A stretch of DNA of 64,000 bases from Lysinibacillus fusiformis (GTDB lineage Bacteria; Bacillota; Bacilli; Bacillales_A; Planococcaceae), in contig NZ_CP070490.1 of the NCBI RefSeq assembly GCF_016925635.1, forward strand, positions 558,001 through 622,000. The letters run 5' to 3'. How positions within the stretch are numbered: the stretch's first letter is position 1; each line of letters opens with the position of its first letter. This document shows, piece after piece, positions 44,973-54,136 of this stretch. The notes under the pieces are model-generated. The model ran no database searches. It saw only the letters and a program-made list of their open reading frames with translations, and had not been told where the DNA came from. The position numbers were made by a program, and so were the translations under genes.

Positions 44973-46139
44973 ATGACCCAGTTACAGTTTAACCTAGACA
45001 TGGATCTTTTAAAAGATTCCGTTATGAATTCCACTATTGATGCTGTTGTAAAGTCAGCTATTATTTTAGTCTTAAATGAATTTATGGAAAAAGAAAGAGA
45101 TGCCTTCCTTCATGCATCTGCCTATGAACGTTCTAATGAGCGTCGTGATTACCGTAATGGGTACTATGAACGTGAACTGACTATGAGTATTGGTAAGATA
45201 AAACTAAAAGTTCCTAGAACGCGTCATGGTGAATTTTCTCCTACTGTTTTTGACAAGTATGCACGTTGTGATCAGGCATTTGTTCTTTCTATGCTGGAGA
45301 TGGTTATTAATGGCGTCTCTACACGAAAAGTCACACATATTGTAGAACAACTTTGCGGCGAATCCGTTTCTAAATCTTTTGTTTCTTCACTCACACAGAA
45401 ACTGGATCCGATCGTGAACGAATGGGCAAATCGTCCATTAAACACCATGTATTATCCTTTTGTTTTTGTAGATGCCATGTACATAAAAGTACGTGAACAT
45501 CAACGTGTCGTATCAAAAGCTGTTTATATCGCTACGGCCATTACGGAAGAAAATAAACGCGAAATTATCGGTTTAAGTGTGGATCATGTTGAAAGTTTTG
45601 ATAGTTGGAGCTCTTTTTTTAAACAACTCAAATCACGTGGACTTCAATCACCTCAACTAGTGATTTCAGATGCTCATCAAGGGCTTCAAAAAGCGATACA
45701 GCGTGAATTTATCGGCACTGCTTGGCAAAGATGTAATGTGCATTTTAAACGAAATATTATCGAGAAGCTTCCTAAAAAAGACTCCGTCGATATCCGAATG
45801 ATGATGAAGCGCATTTTTGAAGCCGTAACCCTTGAAGATATTCGAAAGTTTAAGGATGAATTAATGGACCAATTTGGAAATAATCCAAAGTACGAAAAAG
45901 CTCTTACTATCTTAGATGAAGGTTTCGAAGATACCATCCAATACATGAATTATCCAGCAGATATACGCTGTCATATTCGAAGTACAAATTCACTTGAACG
46001 ATTAAATCAAGAAGTGCGTAGAAGAGAAAAGGTCATACGAATCTTTCCAAATACGCAGTCTGCCTTTCGATTGGTAGGTGCTATTTTAATGCAGTATCAA
46101 GAAACGATTTACTCAAAGAAAAAAGGTTTAACCAAATAG
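44973..46139 (+). CDS. IS256-family transposase
   Basis: 388 aa from the ATG with AAGAGAGG upstream; a longer reading from 44886 would begin inside the terminal repeat region and lacks a site. The mutator-type DDE catalytic residues are recognisable: Asp in FVDAMYIKVRE (about 165), Asp in LVISDAHQGLQKA (about 230) and Glu in STNSLERLNQEVRRR (about 340). RDYRNGYYERELTM and KLKVPRTRHGEFSP near residues 70-95 are family signatures. The frame is intact, so the element may still be active. Confidence 0.95.
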   Translation: MTQLQFNLDMDLLKDSVMNSTIDAVVKSAIILVLNEFMEKERDAFLHASAYERSNERRDYRNGYYERELTMSIGKIKLKVPRTRHGEFSPTVFDKYARCDQAFVLSMLEMVINGVSTRKVTHIVEQLCGESVSKSFVSSLTQKLDPIVNEWANRPLNTMYYPFVFVDAMYIKVREHQRVVSKAVYIATAITEENKREIIGLSVDHVESFDSWSSFFKQLKSRGLQSPQLVISDAHQGLQKAIQREFIGTAWQRCNVHFKRNIIEKLPKKDSVDIRMMMKRIFEAVTLEDIRKFKDELMDQFGNNPKYEKALTILDEGFEDTIQYMNYPADIRCHIRSTNSLERLNQEVRRREKVIRIFPNTQSAFRLVGAILMQYQETIYSKKKGLTK

Positions 46140-46179
46140 AACAAGTATTTTTCAACGTATCTTCCATTCATGGAGTATT

Positions 46180-46239
46180 CCACAAGCAGTAAAGGCTATC
46201 AAAGTGAAAAGAGCCTTTGACAGCCTTTACTGCCTGTGG
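46180..46239. other. large stem-loop near the right end of the IS
   Basis: About 25 bp of stem with two wobble-type mismatches: CCACAAGCAGTAAAGGCT... pairs with ...AGCCTTTACTGCCTGTGG around a nine-base loop. It lies between the transposase stop and the right inverted repeat and could end transposase transcription or block read-through. An outer, weaker pairing (CTTCCATTCATGG / CCATGGAAG) extends it. Confidence 0.7.
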
Positions 46240-46387
46240 AGATATAAACCCATGGAAGTTACGGGCAAAAAAATGGTAGTGTTGTTAAATGGATAAACAA
46301 AATTTGGCTACACCAATCAAGAGCTATGAATAAACGCTAGGTTGAAAACTTCTGTATAGAATTTTACACAATAATTAGGACTTGACT

Positions 46388-46613
46388 TACAACCCTACTC
46401 TATCCTTCACATTTCAGATGCTATCCGCTACTTTGAGCTTTTTAACCACCTCTTAGCTGCTTCTAACCACCACTTTTAACTTTCTATCCAACACTCTTAT
46501 TACAACCCCACTCTATCCTTCACACTTCAGATGCTATCCGCTACTTTTAGCTTTTTAACCACTGCTTAGCCGCTTCTATCCGCAACTTTAAGCTTTCTAT
46601 CCACCAATCCTCC
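46388..46613. repeat. compound tandem repeat, right part
   Basis: After the second target duplication (46388-46395) the array resumes: block ACTCTATCCTTCACATTTCA, 42-bp unit 46421-46462, variant 46463-46509, block again 46510-46533, 42-bp unit 46534-46575, variant to about 46613. The full period is 113 bp (46421 to 46534). No coding frame is supported in it. Confidence 0.85.
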
Positions 46614-46627
46614 TCATTCATATACAA

Positions 46628-46659
46628 AAAGCTCGTATCTCCAAAAAGATACGAGCTTT
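46628..46659 (-). terminator. terminator of menB
   Basis: Perfect stem AAAGCTCGTATCT / AGATACGAGCTTT, six-base loop, followed on the minus strand by T-rich sequence. It lies 15 bp after the menB stop, so menB-menE read-through is limited and menE probably needs its own promoter. Confidence 0.85.
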
Positions 46660-46673
46660 ACACCCTTTACTAA

Positions 46674-47492
46674 TCAAGGGAATCTTGGGAATTGACCGAA
46701 ATCTGGTTGACGTTTTTCTTTGAATGCGTCGCGACCTTCTTTTGCTTCATCAGTTGTGTAGTAAAGAAGTGTAGCGTCACCAGCCATTTGTTGAAGACCT
46801 GCTAAACCGTCTGTATCTGCATTCATCGCTGCTTTTAAGAAGCGTAGTGCAGTTGGTGACATTTGAAGCATTTCTTCACACCATTGAACTGTTTCATCTT
46901 CCAATTGCGCATAAGGCACAACTGTATTGACTAAGCCCATATCAAGTGCTTGTTGTGCATCGTATTGACGGCAAAGGTACCAAATTTCGCGTGCCTTTTT
47001 ATGACCAATAATACGAGCAAGATAGCCTGAGCCATAGCCAGCATCGAATGAACCTACTTTTGGTCCAGTTTGTCCAAAGCGAGCATTGTCCGCAGCAATT
47101 GTTAAGTCACAGACAACATGTAAAACATGTCCTCCACCAATTGCATAACCTGCAACCATTGCCACTACAGGTTTTGGAATCACACGGATTAAACGTTGTA
47201 AATCAAGAACGTTTAGACGTGGGATTTCATCATCCCCTACGTAGCCACCGTGACCGCGAACTTTTTGGTCTCCGCCTGAGCAGAAAGCATGTTCACCTTC
47301 ACCAGTTAGAATAATAACACCGATATTTTTATCATCGCGTGCACGTGAGAATGCGTCAATCATTTCCATAACCGTTTTTGGGCGGAATGCATTACGCACT
47401 TCTGGACGGTTAATCGTAATTTTTGCGATACCGTTATAGAACTCATACTTAATGTCTTCATAAGTATGTAGTGTAGTCCATTGACGTGTCAT
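46674..47492 (-). CDS. menB: 1,4-dihydroxy-2-naphthoyl-CoA synthase
   Basis: Crotonase-fold enzyme closing the second naphthoquinone ring from OSB-CoA, 272 aa. [21 protein letters not shown] (split; about 66-86), [24 protein letters not shown] and [24 protein letters not shown] are family-specific; the SFDAGYGS and C-terminal [11 protein letters not shown] mark MenB rather than other crotonases. It is the last gene of the menF-menD-menH-menB run, with a terminator after it. Confidence 0.97.
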   Translation of the reverse strand: MTRQWTTLHTYEDIKYEFYNGIAKITINRPEVRNAFRPKTVMEMIDAFSRARDDKNIGVIILTGEGEHAFCSGGDQKVRGHGGYVGDDEIPRLNVLDLQRLIRVIPKPVVAMVAGYAIGGGHVLHVVCDLTIAADNARFGQTGPKVGSFDAGYGSGYLARIIGHKKAREIWYLCRQYDAQQALDMGLVNTVVPYAQLEDETVQWCEEMLQMSPTALRFLKAAMNADTDGLAGLQQMAGDATLLYYTTDEAKEGRDAFKEKRQPDFGQFPRFP

Positions 47493-47556
47493 TGAATTGC
47501 CTCCTATAGCATTAAATTCGTCTCGTTTCTAGCGAGGCGCTAACGTAATCGTTATA

Positions 47557-48366
47557 TTACGTTAAATACTCCTCTACTATTGTAGCAAACTCAGCGGGAT
47601 TTTCCACATGAATTGCATGTCCTGCGTCATTTACTGTTAAATGCTTAACAGTATTTAAGAACGCTTTCATTTCTAGTGCAATTTTACAAAATTTCTCATC
47701 CAATGCTCCAGTAATTAACAGGACAGGTATTTCTAGTTGCGCCAGTCTATCCCAGTTTGAAGGTTGAACTCCTGTCCCAATACCTCTCAAGCTTCCTGCG
47801 AGTCCCTCTTCTTTCTGTGAAAGCCTTTCGACTCGAATGACTTCTCTTACACTTTTAGATAGACGTTGCTGTGAAGCAAAAAGCGATATGTTTTCCCATG
47901 CATTGACAAATGACCATATACCATTTGTCATTATTTTTTGTGCCAGTGCTTCATCTCGCTTACAACGTTCATTTTGCTCTTCGATTGTTCGTAAGCCAGG
48001 AGAAGCACTTTCTAAAATGAGCTGATGAATGCGACCTGGATACGTAATGGCATAGGATAAAGCGATTCTTCCACCCATCGAATAGCCTAACAGCGTAAAT
48101 TTCTCTAAATTGAGTTGGCAAAATAGTTCTTCTAAATCCTGCAATTGCTCCTCCATAGAAAAACGCTGTACGTGCTGTGGAATAGCTGTTTGACCATGCC
48201 CAATTAAATCAATGGCAATAACACGAACATGAGGAAGAGCTTGTGCTAGACTATGCCATGTTGCCGTACTACCTGTAAATCCATGCAACGCAACGAGCGT
48301 GTGTTCACCATTTTCATTCCATATGTCAACATGGGTTTCAAGCCCCCGAATCATCCATTTTGTCAT
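47557..48366 (-). CDS. menH: SHCHC synthase, alpha/beta hydrolase fold
   Basis: 269-aa enzyme that eliminates pyruvate from SEPHCHC in menaquinone synthesis. Nucleophile elbow GYSMGG (Ser near residue 95), oxyanion HGFTG near 28, Asp in GALDEKF (about 218) and His in DAGHAIHVENP (about 248). It starts within the menD stop (four-base overlap), fixing its place in the men operon. Confidence 0.93.
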   Translation of the reverse strand: MTKWMIRGLETHVDIWNENGEHTLVALHGFTGSTATWHSLAQALPHVRVIAIDLIGHGQTAIPQHVQRFSMEEQLQDLEELFCQLNLEKFTLLGYSMGGRIALSYAITYPGRIHQLILESASPGLRTIEEQNERCKRDEALAQKIMTNGIWSFVNAWENISLFASQQRLSKSVREVIRVERLSQKEEGLAGSLRGIGTGVQPSNWDRLAQLEIPVLLITGALDEKFCKIALEMKAFLNTVKHLTVNDAGHAIHVENPAEFATIVEEYLT

Positions 48367-50078
48367 GCTTTTAACTCCGCATTAATTCGATTCCAAAGTC
48401 CTCGATGCGCATTCACATTCTCGGTTCTATCTGTAAATATTTCAACCAATCGTAAAGAACGTTTCTTATTTGTTGAAAATTTCTCGGAAAGCTCGTCAAT
48501 TGATTCCACACGTACATAGTCCATATCATACATATGGGCAATATCACGGAATTCAAGGGCTGTTGGTGTGCCAAATAAATCCTCATAATGATCTTCAACA
48601 GTTGACTGTGGTAAGTAAGAAAAAATACCTCCACCATCATTATTCATCACAATAATCGTTAAGTTACATTCCTGATATCTGGAAGCAATCAGTCCATTGA
48701 CATCATGTAAAAAGGCTAGATCACCAATCAGTAAAAAACTTTCTCGATTATTTCCTTGACTGAAACCGATAGCTGTTGATACTACCCCATCGATTCCGTT
48801 CGTGCCTCGATTGGCAAAAACACGTAGATCTTTCGGTGTAGCCAATAAAAATGTATCGATATCACGTACTGGCATACTACTGCTAACGAAAATATCACTA
48901 CCGTCAGGAATCATTTTGAGTAAACGACTGACTATGGCCCCTTCATCTTTTTCTACCTCTGAGTATTGCTCAATATGCATAGTAGCAAGCTGATTCGCTT
49001 TTTGCCATTCAGCTAAGTAGGTTTCCTCAATAGCTGTTTCAGTGGTAGCTAATTCTGTCAGCCACTGATCGATATTCGCATGAATAAAATGCGTAGATAC
49101 GCCCGTAGCATCTCTAAACATAGGGTCTTCATCAATAATCACATAGGCATTGGGCTGTGTTTTTGTTATAAATTGCATAATAAATTTCGAAACAGGCTGT
49201 GCTCCTATTCGGATTACTGTATCTGGTTGCACCAGTGCCTTGAAGTCATCACTCTTCATAATGGCATCATAGGTTGTCACGATATATGGTAAACAATCCT
49301 CTGGTACGGATGTACGCATATTCGATAAACTTTCCACAATGACAGGCCACTTCAGCTGACGCATAAATTGCCAAACAATGGATAAATCTGTACCAAGAGC
49401 TAACTCACCAATAATCATAAAGCCTCTTTTAGTTGATTGTAGAATAGAGGAAAGTTCCTGCTGATCAGTAGTCGTAGGGGTTAATTGTCCCATACTGCTG
49501 TGCTTAAACGTCACTGCTGGTAGATCCTGCTGTAAATCAATTAATAAAGGCTCACGGAAAGGTACATTGATATGTACTGGTCCAAAAGGTGCACTCGTTG
49601 CAATGGCTACCGCACGAGCAAGATGACGCTCAATAAAAGGCAATGTTGGTTCAGCACCATCTGCTAAGGGAAAATCAACACTCCATTTCACATGTGAACC
49701 ATATAAATTAGGCTGATTGATAGCCTGTGGAGCGCCTACCTCACGTAATTCATGTGGGCGATCAGCTGTTATGATAATCAATGGTACACGTGCATAGCTT
49801 GCCTCCACAATCGCAGGAAAATAGTTTGCTGCCGCAGTACCAGATGTACATAAGAGAACTACTGGTTTAGCAGTTGCCTTAGCCAGCCCTAGCGCAAAGA
49901 ACGCAGCTGAGCGTTCATCTACCTGCCGATACATTTTTACCTGTTTAGTGGAAGCAACCGCATAAGCAAGCGGTGTTGAACGTGAGCCTGGGCTGACGAC
50001 AACATTTTCTACACCAGCCTGCACTAGCGATGCGACCATTTTATAAACATAATCTGTTAGTATTTTTCGTTCACTCAT
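48363..50078 (-). CDS. menD: SEPHCHC synthase
   Basis: Thiamine-diphosphate enzyme joining 2-oxoglutarate and isochorismate, 571 aa. N-terminal Pyr domain (VVSPGSRSTPLAYA, catalytic Glu in DERSAAFFALG), central domain, and C-terminal PP domain with the ThDP/Mg motif GDLAFLHDVNGLIAS (about 440-455) and NNDGGGIFSYLPQ. The start overlaps the menF end by eight bases. Confidence 0.97.
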   Translation of the reverse strand: MSERKILTDYVYKMVASLVQAGVENVVVSPGSRSTPLAYAVASTKQVKMYRQVDERSAAFFALGLAKATAKPVVLLCTSGTAAANYFPAIVEASYARVPLIIITADRPHELREVGAPQAINQPNLYGSHVKWSVDFPLADGAEPTLPFIERHLARAVAIATSAPFGPVHINVPFREPLLIDLQQDLPAVTFKHSSMGQLTPTTTDQQELSSILQSTKRGFMIIGELALGTDLSIVWQFMRQLKWPVIVESLSNMRTSVPEDCLPYIVTTYDAIMKSDDFKALVQPDTVIRIGAQPVSKFIMQFITKTQPNAYVIIDEDPMFRDATGVSTHFIHANIDQWLTELATTETAIEETYLAEWQKANQLATMHIEQYSEVEKDEGAIVSRLLKMIPDGSDIFVSSSMPVRDIDTFLLATPKDLRVFANRGTNGIDGVVSTAIGFSQGNNRESFLLIGDLAFLHDVNGLIASRYQECNLTIIVMNNDGGGIFSYLPQSTVEDHYEDLFGTPTALEFRDIAHMYDMDYVRVESIDELSEKFSTNKKRSLRLVEIFTDRTENVNAHRGLWNRINAELKA

Positions 50079-51456
50079 GCAATTGTCCCCCTAGCGCACG
50101 AAGCATTGGACGGAATTTGACTAATGTTTCTTCATATTCAGATTGTGGTTCTGAATCTGCGACGATCCCACCGCCCGCATATAAATAAGCTTTATCACTT
50201 AGTAAGGCAGCTGAACGTATGGCAACTGCAAATTCACCGTTACCCTCTGCATCTAGCCAGCCTATTGGCGCAGCATACAGCCCTCGATTCATCGGCTCAT
50301 ATTTGCGAATGGCCGCCATTGCTTCTGTGCGCGGTACACCACCTAAAGCGGGTGTTGGATGTAATGATTTAGTCAGTTGTAGGATTGTTGCGTCCTGATT
50401 TAACTGACCTTCTACAGGTGTATATAAATGTTGAATATCCCGTATTTTTAATAAGCGTGGTCTATCTGGCACCGTCATGTCCATGCAATTTTTACGGAAT
50501 GTATCCGCAATCATATCGACAACATACTGGTGTTCTCCGCCATTTTTAGGATCATTTAATAAACTTTGCCCATAAGCCTCATCTTCCTCTGCTGTTTTAC
50601 CTCGTTTAATCGAGCCAGCAATACAAGAAGAAAATGCACGACCCTCTTCTACTTTCACAAGACGTTCGGGTGATGCTCCAAAAAACAATAAATTTCTATG
50701 CTCTAAGCCGAATAAATAGCTTTCTGGTTGCTCATGAATAATTTGGGAAAGCACTTGTGGTGCAGATATATGCTCTTTAAATTGCAAAGCAAGCGAGCGT
50801 GCAATGACCACTTTATCTGCCTTTTTCTCCTTAATTAATGCCGTCACTTGATCAATTGAGGCTAGATAAGGTTCCTTATATGGCTCAAAATAACTTGTGA
50901 TTTCAGGTTTTGTATACGTTTTCACTTCTTTAACCTGAGCCGCATGAATTAAATGATCTCGCTCTTTTCTTAGAGCTTCGAACTGCCCCTCAGCCTGCTG
51001 ATCTTGTGTCAAAAGATGAATACTCACGTATGCTTTATCATCACGTATCACAAGCTGAAACGTTGCTAATGCAAAATAAGCCTCTGGAAAATCCGTCCAT
51101 TCCCCATCCACATTATTTTGAGGATCAAATGTAAAGCCACCAAACAAAATAGGTTGTAGCTCTCTTTGACCTTTTAGACAGTTTTTCGTTAATTTTTTCC
51201 ATTCCGCTTCTACAGCATCAAAGCGGTCATCTTTAGCGTTGTTTTGAATGGTATGAGCATGTCCTAGTCCAACTAATGTCATTGTTTTTTCTCTATTTTG
51301 CCAATAAAATCGTTCACCTTTATAACATTCTTCGCCTGCTGCATAGAACGCCAGTGCAGAAAGGCGACTTACTTCAATTGTTTCCATATAAAAATGAAGG
51401 CTTTGGCCCAAAGAGTCCACTTCTACTTCTGTGGCTTGGTACCACTTCTGTTGCAT
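50071..51456 (-). CDS. menF: isochorismate synthase
   Basis: Chorismate-utilising enzyme that starts menaquinone synthesis, 461 aa from the ATG at 51456 with CGGAGG upstream; a ten-codon longer frame to 51486 lacks a ribosome site. The C-terminal chorismate-binding core has VVIARS (general base Lys nearby in KADKVVIARS), FGASPERLV, SSCIAGSIKRGKTAEED, LHPTPALGGVPR and GWLDAEGNGEFAVAIRS. First gene of the minus-strand men operon, divergent from menA. Confidence 0.95.
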   Translation of the reverse strand: MQQKWYQATEVEVDSLGQSLHFYMETIEVSRLSALAFYAAGEECYKGERFYWQNREKTMTLVGLGHAHTIQNNAKDDRFDAVEAEWKKLTKNCLKGQRELQPILFGGFTFDPQNNVDGEWTDFPEAYFALATFQLVIRDDKAYVSIHLLTQDQQAEGQFEALRKERDHLIHAAQVKEVKTYTKPEITSYFEPYKEPYLASIDQVTALIKEKKADKVVIARSLALQFKEHISAPQVLSQIIHEQPESYLFGLEHRNLLFFGASPERLVKVEEGRAFSSCIAGSIKRGKTAEEDEAYGQSLLNDPKNGGEHQYVVDMIADTFRKNCMDMTVPDRPRLLKIRDIQHLYTPVEGQLNQDATILQLTKSLHPTPALGGVPRTEAMAAIRKYEPMNRGLYAAPIGWLDAEGNGEFAVAIRSAALLSDKAYLYAGGGIVADSEPQSEYEETLVKFRPMLRALGGQLHE

Positions 51457-51517
51457 GAAAATTACCTCCGTTGTTGCAATGTACATAATGAATGATGGTT
51501 AAAACACATCATATTTT

Positions 51518-51562
51518 GGTTGGCAACACAGTTATTCGTACTGTTGCTAACCGCTCTTTTTT
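51518..51562 (+). terminator. intrinsic terminator in the menF-menA intergenic region
   Basis: GGTTGGCAACACAGT pairs with ACTGTTGCTAACC (two-base bulge), followed by GCTCTTTTTTT. It points along the plus strand although no plus-strand gene precedes it, so it would end an antisense or leader transcript upstream of menA. Confidence 0.55.
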
Positions 51563-51703
51563 TATTTTCAGATCATAAATGCATGTTCTATTGTATCACT
51601 TTTTTTCATTAAACAGTATGTAATAAGCTGTGAACCTACCCATTTTCTCAATCTTCGTTTAAAATAAGAAGAGTCGACAACATTTGAAGGAGAGAAAGAC
51701 CTT

Positions 51704-52624
51704 ATGACCAAAGTCATTGAAGCTGATAGGGGTTTTAAAGTTTGGTGGCATTTAACACGCCCACATACTTTAACCGCTTCATTTGTTCCAGTATTCCTAG
51801 GAACAGCTATTGCCTTATCAATTGATAAAGAAACAATTGATTTTGGACTATTTTTTGCTATGCTTATTGCAAGTATGCTTATCCAAGCAGCAACGAATAT
51901 GTTCAATGAATATTATGATTACAAATTAGGATTAGATAACGAGCATTCTGTTGGGATTGGCGGTACGATTGTCCGTCATGGTGTACAGCCAAAAACAATT
52001 ATGATGATTGCATTAAGCTTTTATGCTATTGCCATGCTTCTTGGCATTTACATATGTGCCTCAACGTCTTGGTGGTTAGCAGCTGTCGGACTTGTTTGTA
52101 TGCTTATTGGCTTCTTATATACAGGTGGACCGTACCCAATCGCCTATTCTCCATTTGGTGAAATTGTCTCTGGCGCAGTAATGGGTATGGGCATTGTATT
52201 AATTGCCTTTTATATTCAAACGCTTACAGTAACACTGGATGCTGTGTTGCTTTCTGTACCAAGCATGATTTTAGTCGGTGCCATTATGCTATCGAACAAT
52301 ATTCGTGATATTGTTGGTGATACAGAGGGCGGACGAAAGACCTTGGCTATTTTGGTAGGACGTGATAATGCGATTTCCGTGTTATCAGGCTTTTTTATCG
52401 TCTCCTATTTATGGGTGATCGCTCTTGTAGCAGTTGATGGTATTACATTTTGGGCATTAATCATCTTCCTAAGTATTCCAAAACCATTACGTGCCATTCA
52501 AATTTTCCGAGACAAAAAAGAAGCCAAAGAGGTAATGCCTGCGATGAAATATACAGCGCAAACAAATACATTCTTCGGCTTCCTATTAGGAATCGGTTTA
52601 TTATTTCATTATTTCTTTTATTAA
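51704..52624 (+). CDS. menA: 1,4-dihydroxy-2-naphthoate polyprenyltransferase
   Basis: Membrane UbiA-family prenyltransferase that attaches the isoprenoid tail to DHNA, 306 aa, nine helices. The first Asp-rich motif is NMFNEYYDYKLGLDNE (about residues 65-80) and the second NNIRDIVGDTEGGRKT (about 200-215). AAGGAGAG precedes the ATG. It is divergent from the menF operon, as in B. subtilis. Confidence 0.96.
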   Translation: MTKVIEADRGFKVWWHLTRPHTLTASFVPVFLGTAIALSIDKETIDFGLFFAMLIASMLIQAATNMFNEYYDYKLGLDNEHSVGIGGTIVRHGVQPKTIMMIALSFYAIAMLLGIYICASTSWWLAAVGLVCMLIGFLYTGGPYPIAYSPFGEIVSGAVMGMGIVLIAFYIQTLTVTLDAVLLSVPSMILVGAIMLSNNIRDIVGDTEGGRKTLAILVGRDNAISVLSGFFIVSYLWVIALVAVDGITFWALIIFLSIPKPLRAIQIFRDKKEAKEVMPAMKYTAQTNTFFGFLLGIGLLFHYFFY

Positions 52625-52629
52625 AGATG

Positions 52630-52660
52630 CAGCAGCCTTAAAGGGTTGCTGTTTTTTTTA
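52630..52660 (+). terminator. terminator of menA
   Basis: CAGCAGCC / GGTTGCTG hairpin followed by nine T; it overlaps the 3' end of the convergent dipeptidase gene. Confidence 0.75.
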
Positions 52661-53564
52661 CATAGCGTCGGAAATTTAGACTTGCAATACCATACACTTC
52701 TTCATCTGAAAAACGTGTGCGTAATGCCTCTAGTAAATTTTGCGCTTCTCCTGCATGTGCTAAGCCACTAACAGTCCTATCAATTCCATCAAAATCGGAG
52801 CCTAATCCTATATGCTCTACACCTACTAGTTTCGCTAAATGCTCCACATGCCCCACTAAATGGTCTAGTGTTGCATCTTTTCCAATAAAGAGTGGGAAAT
52901 AAACAACATGGATATGTCCTCCATGCTCTACAAGTGCCTTTGCCTGCGCATCTGTTAAATTGCGTGGATGGTCACATAGTGCACGTGCATTACTATGGCT
53001 TGCAATAATATGCTTCGCTAACGGCAAGACATCCCAAAAGCTTTGCTCATTTAGATGGGAGACATCAATAATCATATCGCGCTCATTTAATAATTGTATA
53101 ACTTCTTTACCAAATGGCTTTAATCCAAGGGTTGCATCCTGTTCAGCGCCATGAGCTACAGCATTTTCTTCATTCCACGTTAAACCTACTAATTTCACGC
53201 CCGCATCCAGTACAGCTGTTAGCTTCGTTAAATCTTCGCCAATGGCACTACAGCCCTCTAAGCTTAAAACAGCTCCTATTTCATGTGGAGCTAATTGGTC
53301 TAACTGTGCCCAATCTGTAATATGCACCATGCCCTCTGTTTGTAAAACATGAGTATGGAATACTTCGATTTGACGCATGACCTCAAGAAATTGCAAATTT
53401 TGCGGGATTTTTGGGTCAATAAAGATGGCGAACACTTGAGTCTCTACTTGCCCTAATTGCAATCTTTTTTGATTGGCATGTATACGCACATCCTCAGCAA
53501 AATTCGCCGTTTCAAGAGTAGTTAATTTTAAAAGTGCATCACAGTGTAAATCAATGATCTTCAT
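52638..53564 (-). CDS. M19 membrane-dipeptidase-family protein
   Basis: Zinc dipeptidase of the renal dipeptidase family, 308 aa. Metal ligands: HCD at residues 7-9 (DLHCDALL), bridging Glu in LSLEGCSAIG (about 122), histidines in IIASHSNARAL (about 190) and the Asp in GLGSDFDGI (about 250). No signal peptide, so cytoplasmic in this organism. It would split L,D- or L,L-dipeptides. It stands between menA and yteA, an insertion relative to B. subtilis gene order. Confidence 0.92.
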   Translation of the reverse strand: MKIIDLHCDALLKLTTLETANFAEDVRIHANQKRLQLGQVETQVFAIFIDPKIPQNLQFLEVMRQIEVFHTHVLQTEGMVHITDWAQLDQLAPHEIGAVLSLEGCSAIGEDLTKLTAVLDAGVKLVGLTWNEENAVAHGAEQDATLGLKPFGKEVIQLLNERDMIIDVSHLNEQSFWDVLPLAKHIIASHSNARALCDHPRNLTDAQAKALVEHGGHIHVVYFPLFIGKDATLDHLVGHVEHLAKLVGVEHIGLGSDFDGIDRTVSGLAHAGEAQNLLEALRTRFSDEEVYGIASLNFRRYVKKTATL

Positions 53565-53611
53565 ATCCTCACCTCTACAGTTATTATACTGCTTTCGTGA
53601 GGAAAAACTTA

Positions 53612-54061
53612 CTAAATTTTATCTTGTGGTGTATCAGAAGAGCCAAATTCCTCAAGCTCAATGAAATCATCTGATTTTGGTGTTGAGGATAGCACATCTT
53701 CTTCCACTGGTCGTAAATTTTCTTCTTTCTGCTCTGCATGCTCCACGCAGGTCAGAGCTTTAGGCATAGCCTCTAAGCGTCCTAATGGAATCTCTTCACC
53801 GCAGACAACACATTTACCGTATTTTCCGTCTGCCATTGCTTGAAGGGCCTTTTTAATTTCCTCCACAGTGTCTTCACGATGCTCATCCATAGCCATTTCT
53901 GTCAATTGATCCGTTAAATCACTGGCATTATCAGCGGGGTGATTATCATAATTAGATAGCTCTGTCGCTTGAGGACGCTCAGATTCCTCAAGTCGCTGTT
54001 CTATTTCTTGTAATTCTTGCTCTAGTTGTCTTTTTAATTGTTGCATTACTTGTTGATCCAC
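53612..54061 (-). CDS. yteA: YteA-family DksA/TraR-type zinc-finger protein
   Basis: 149 aa. N-terminal coiled coil (residues 1-75, with the DNHPADNASDLTDQLTEMA motif) and a C-terminal zinc finger CVVCGEEIPLGRLEAMP...TCVEH where the fourth ligand is His, as usual for YteA. The last 40 residues are acidic. The family is associated with sporulation in Bacillus, but the exact role is unknown. Neighbourhood with menA matches B. subtilis. Confidence 0.9.
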   Translation of the reverse strand: MDQQVMQQLKRQLEQELQEIEQRLEESERPQATELSNYDNHPADNASDLTDQLTEMAMDEHREDTVEEIKKALQAMADGKYGKCVVCGEEIPLGRLEAMPKALTCVEHAEQKEENLRPVEEDVLSSTPKSDDFIELEEFGSSDTPQDKI

Positions 54062-54136
54062 AAAAATCTCCTCCTCATGCTTTCATTTTTTCCTAATTTA
54101 CGATTTCTAAAACATGTCAGCATAAGGAAGACCTAT

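Larger units (their letters stand above)
44870..46387. mobile_element. IS256-family insertion sequence
   Basis: 1518-bp element. Left end GATTAAGTCCATATAATTGT, right end (reverse complement) AGTCAAGTCCTAATTATTGT; both continue GTAAAA, giving imperfect terminal inverted repeats of about 26 bp that resemble those of IS256 itself. It carries a single complete transposase gene and is flanked by an 8-bp duplication. Removing the element and one duplication copy restores an uninterrupted 113-bp repeat period, so the insertion is recent or well preserved. Confidence 0.93.

Noticed and set aside
44679..46613. CRISPR-like repeats
   Set aside because: The 42-bp units are directly adjacent or separated by repeated blocks, not by unique spacers of constant size, and no cas genes are near.
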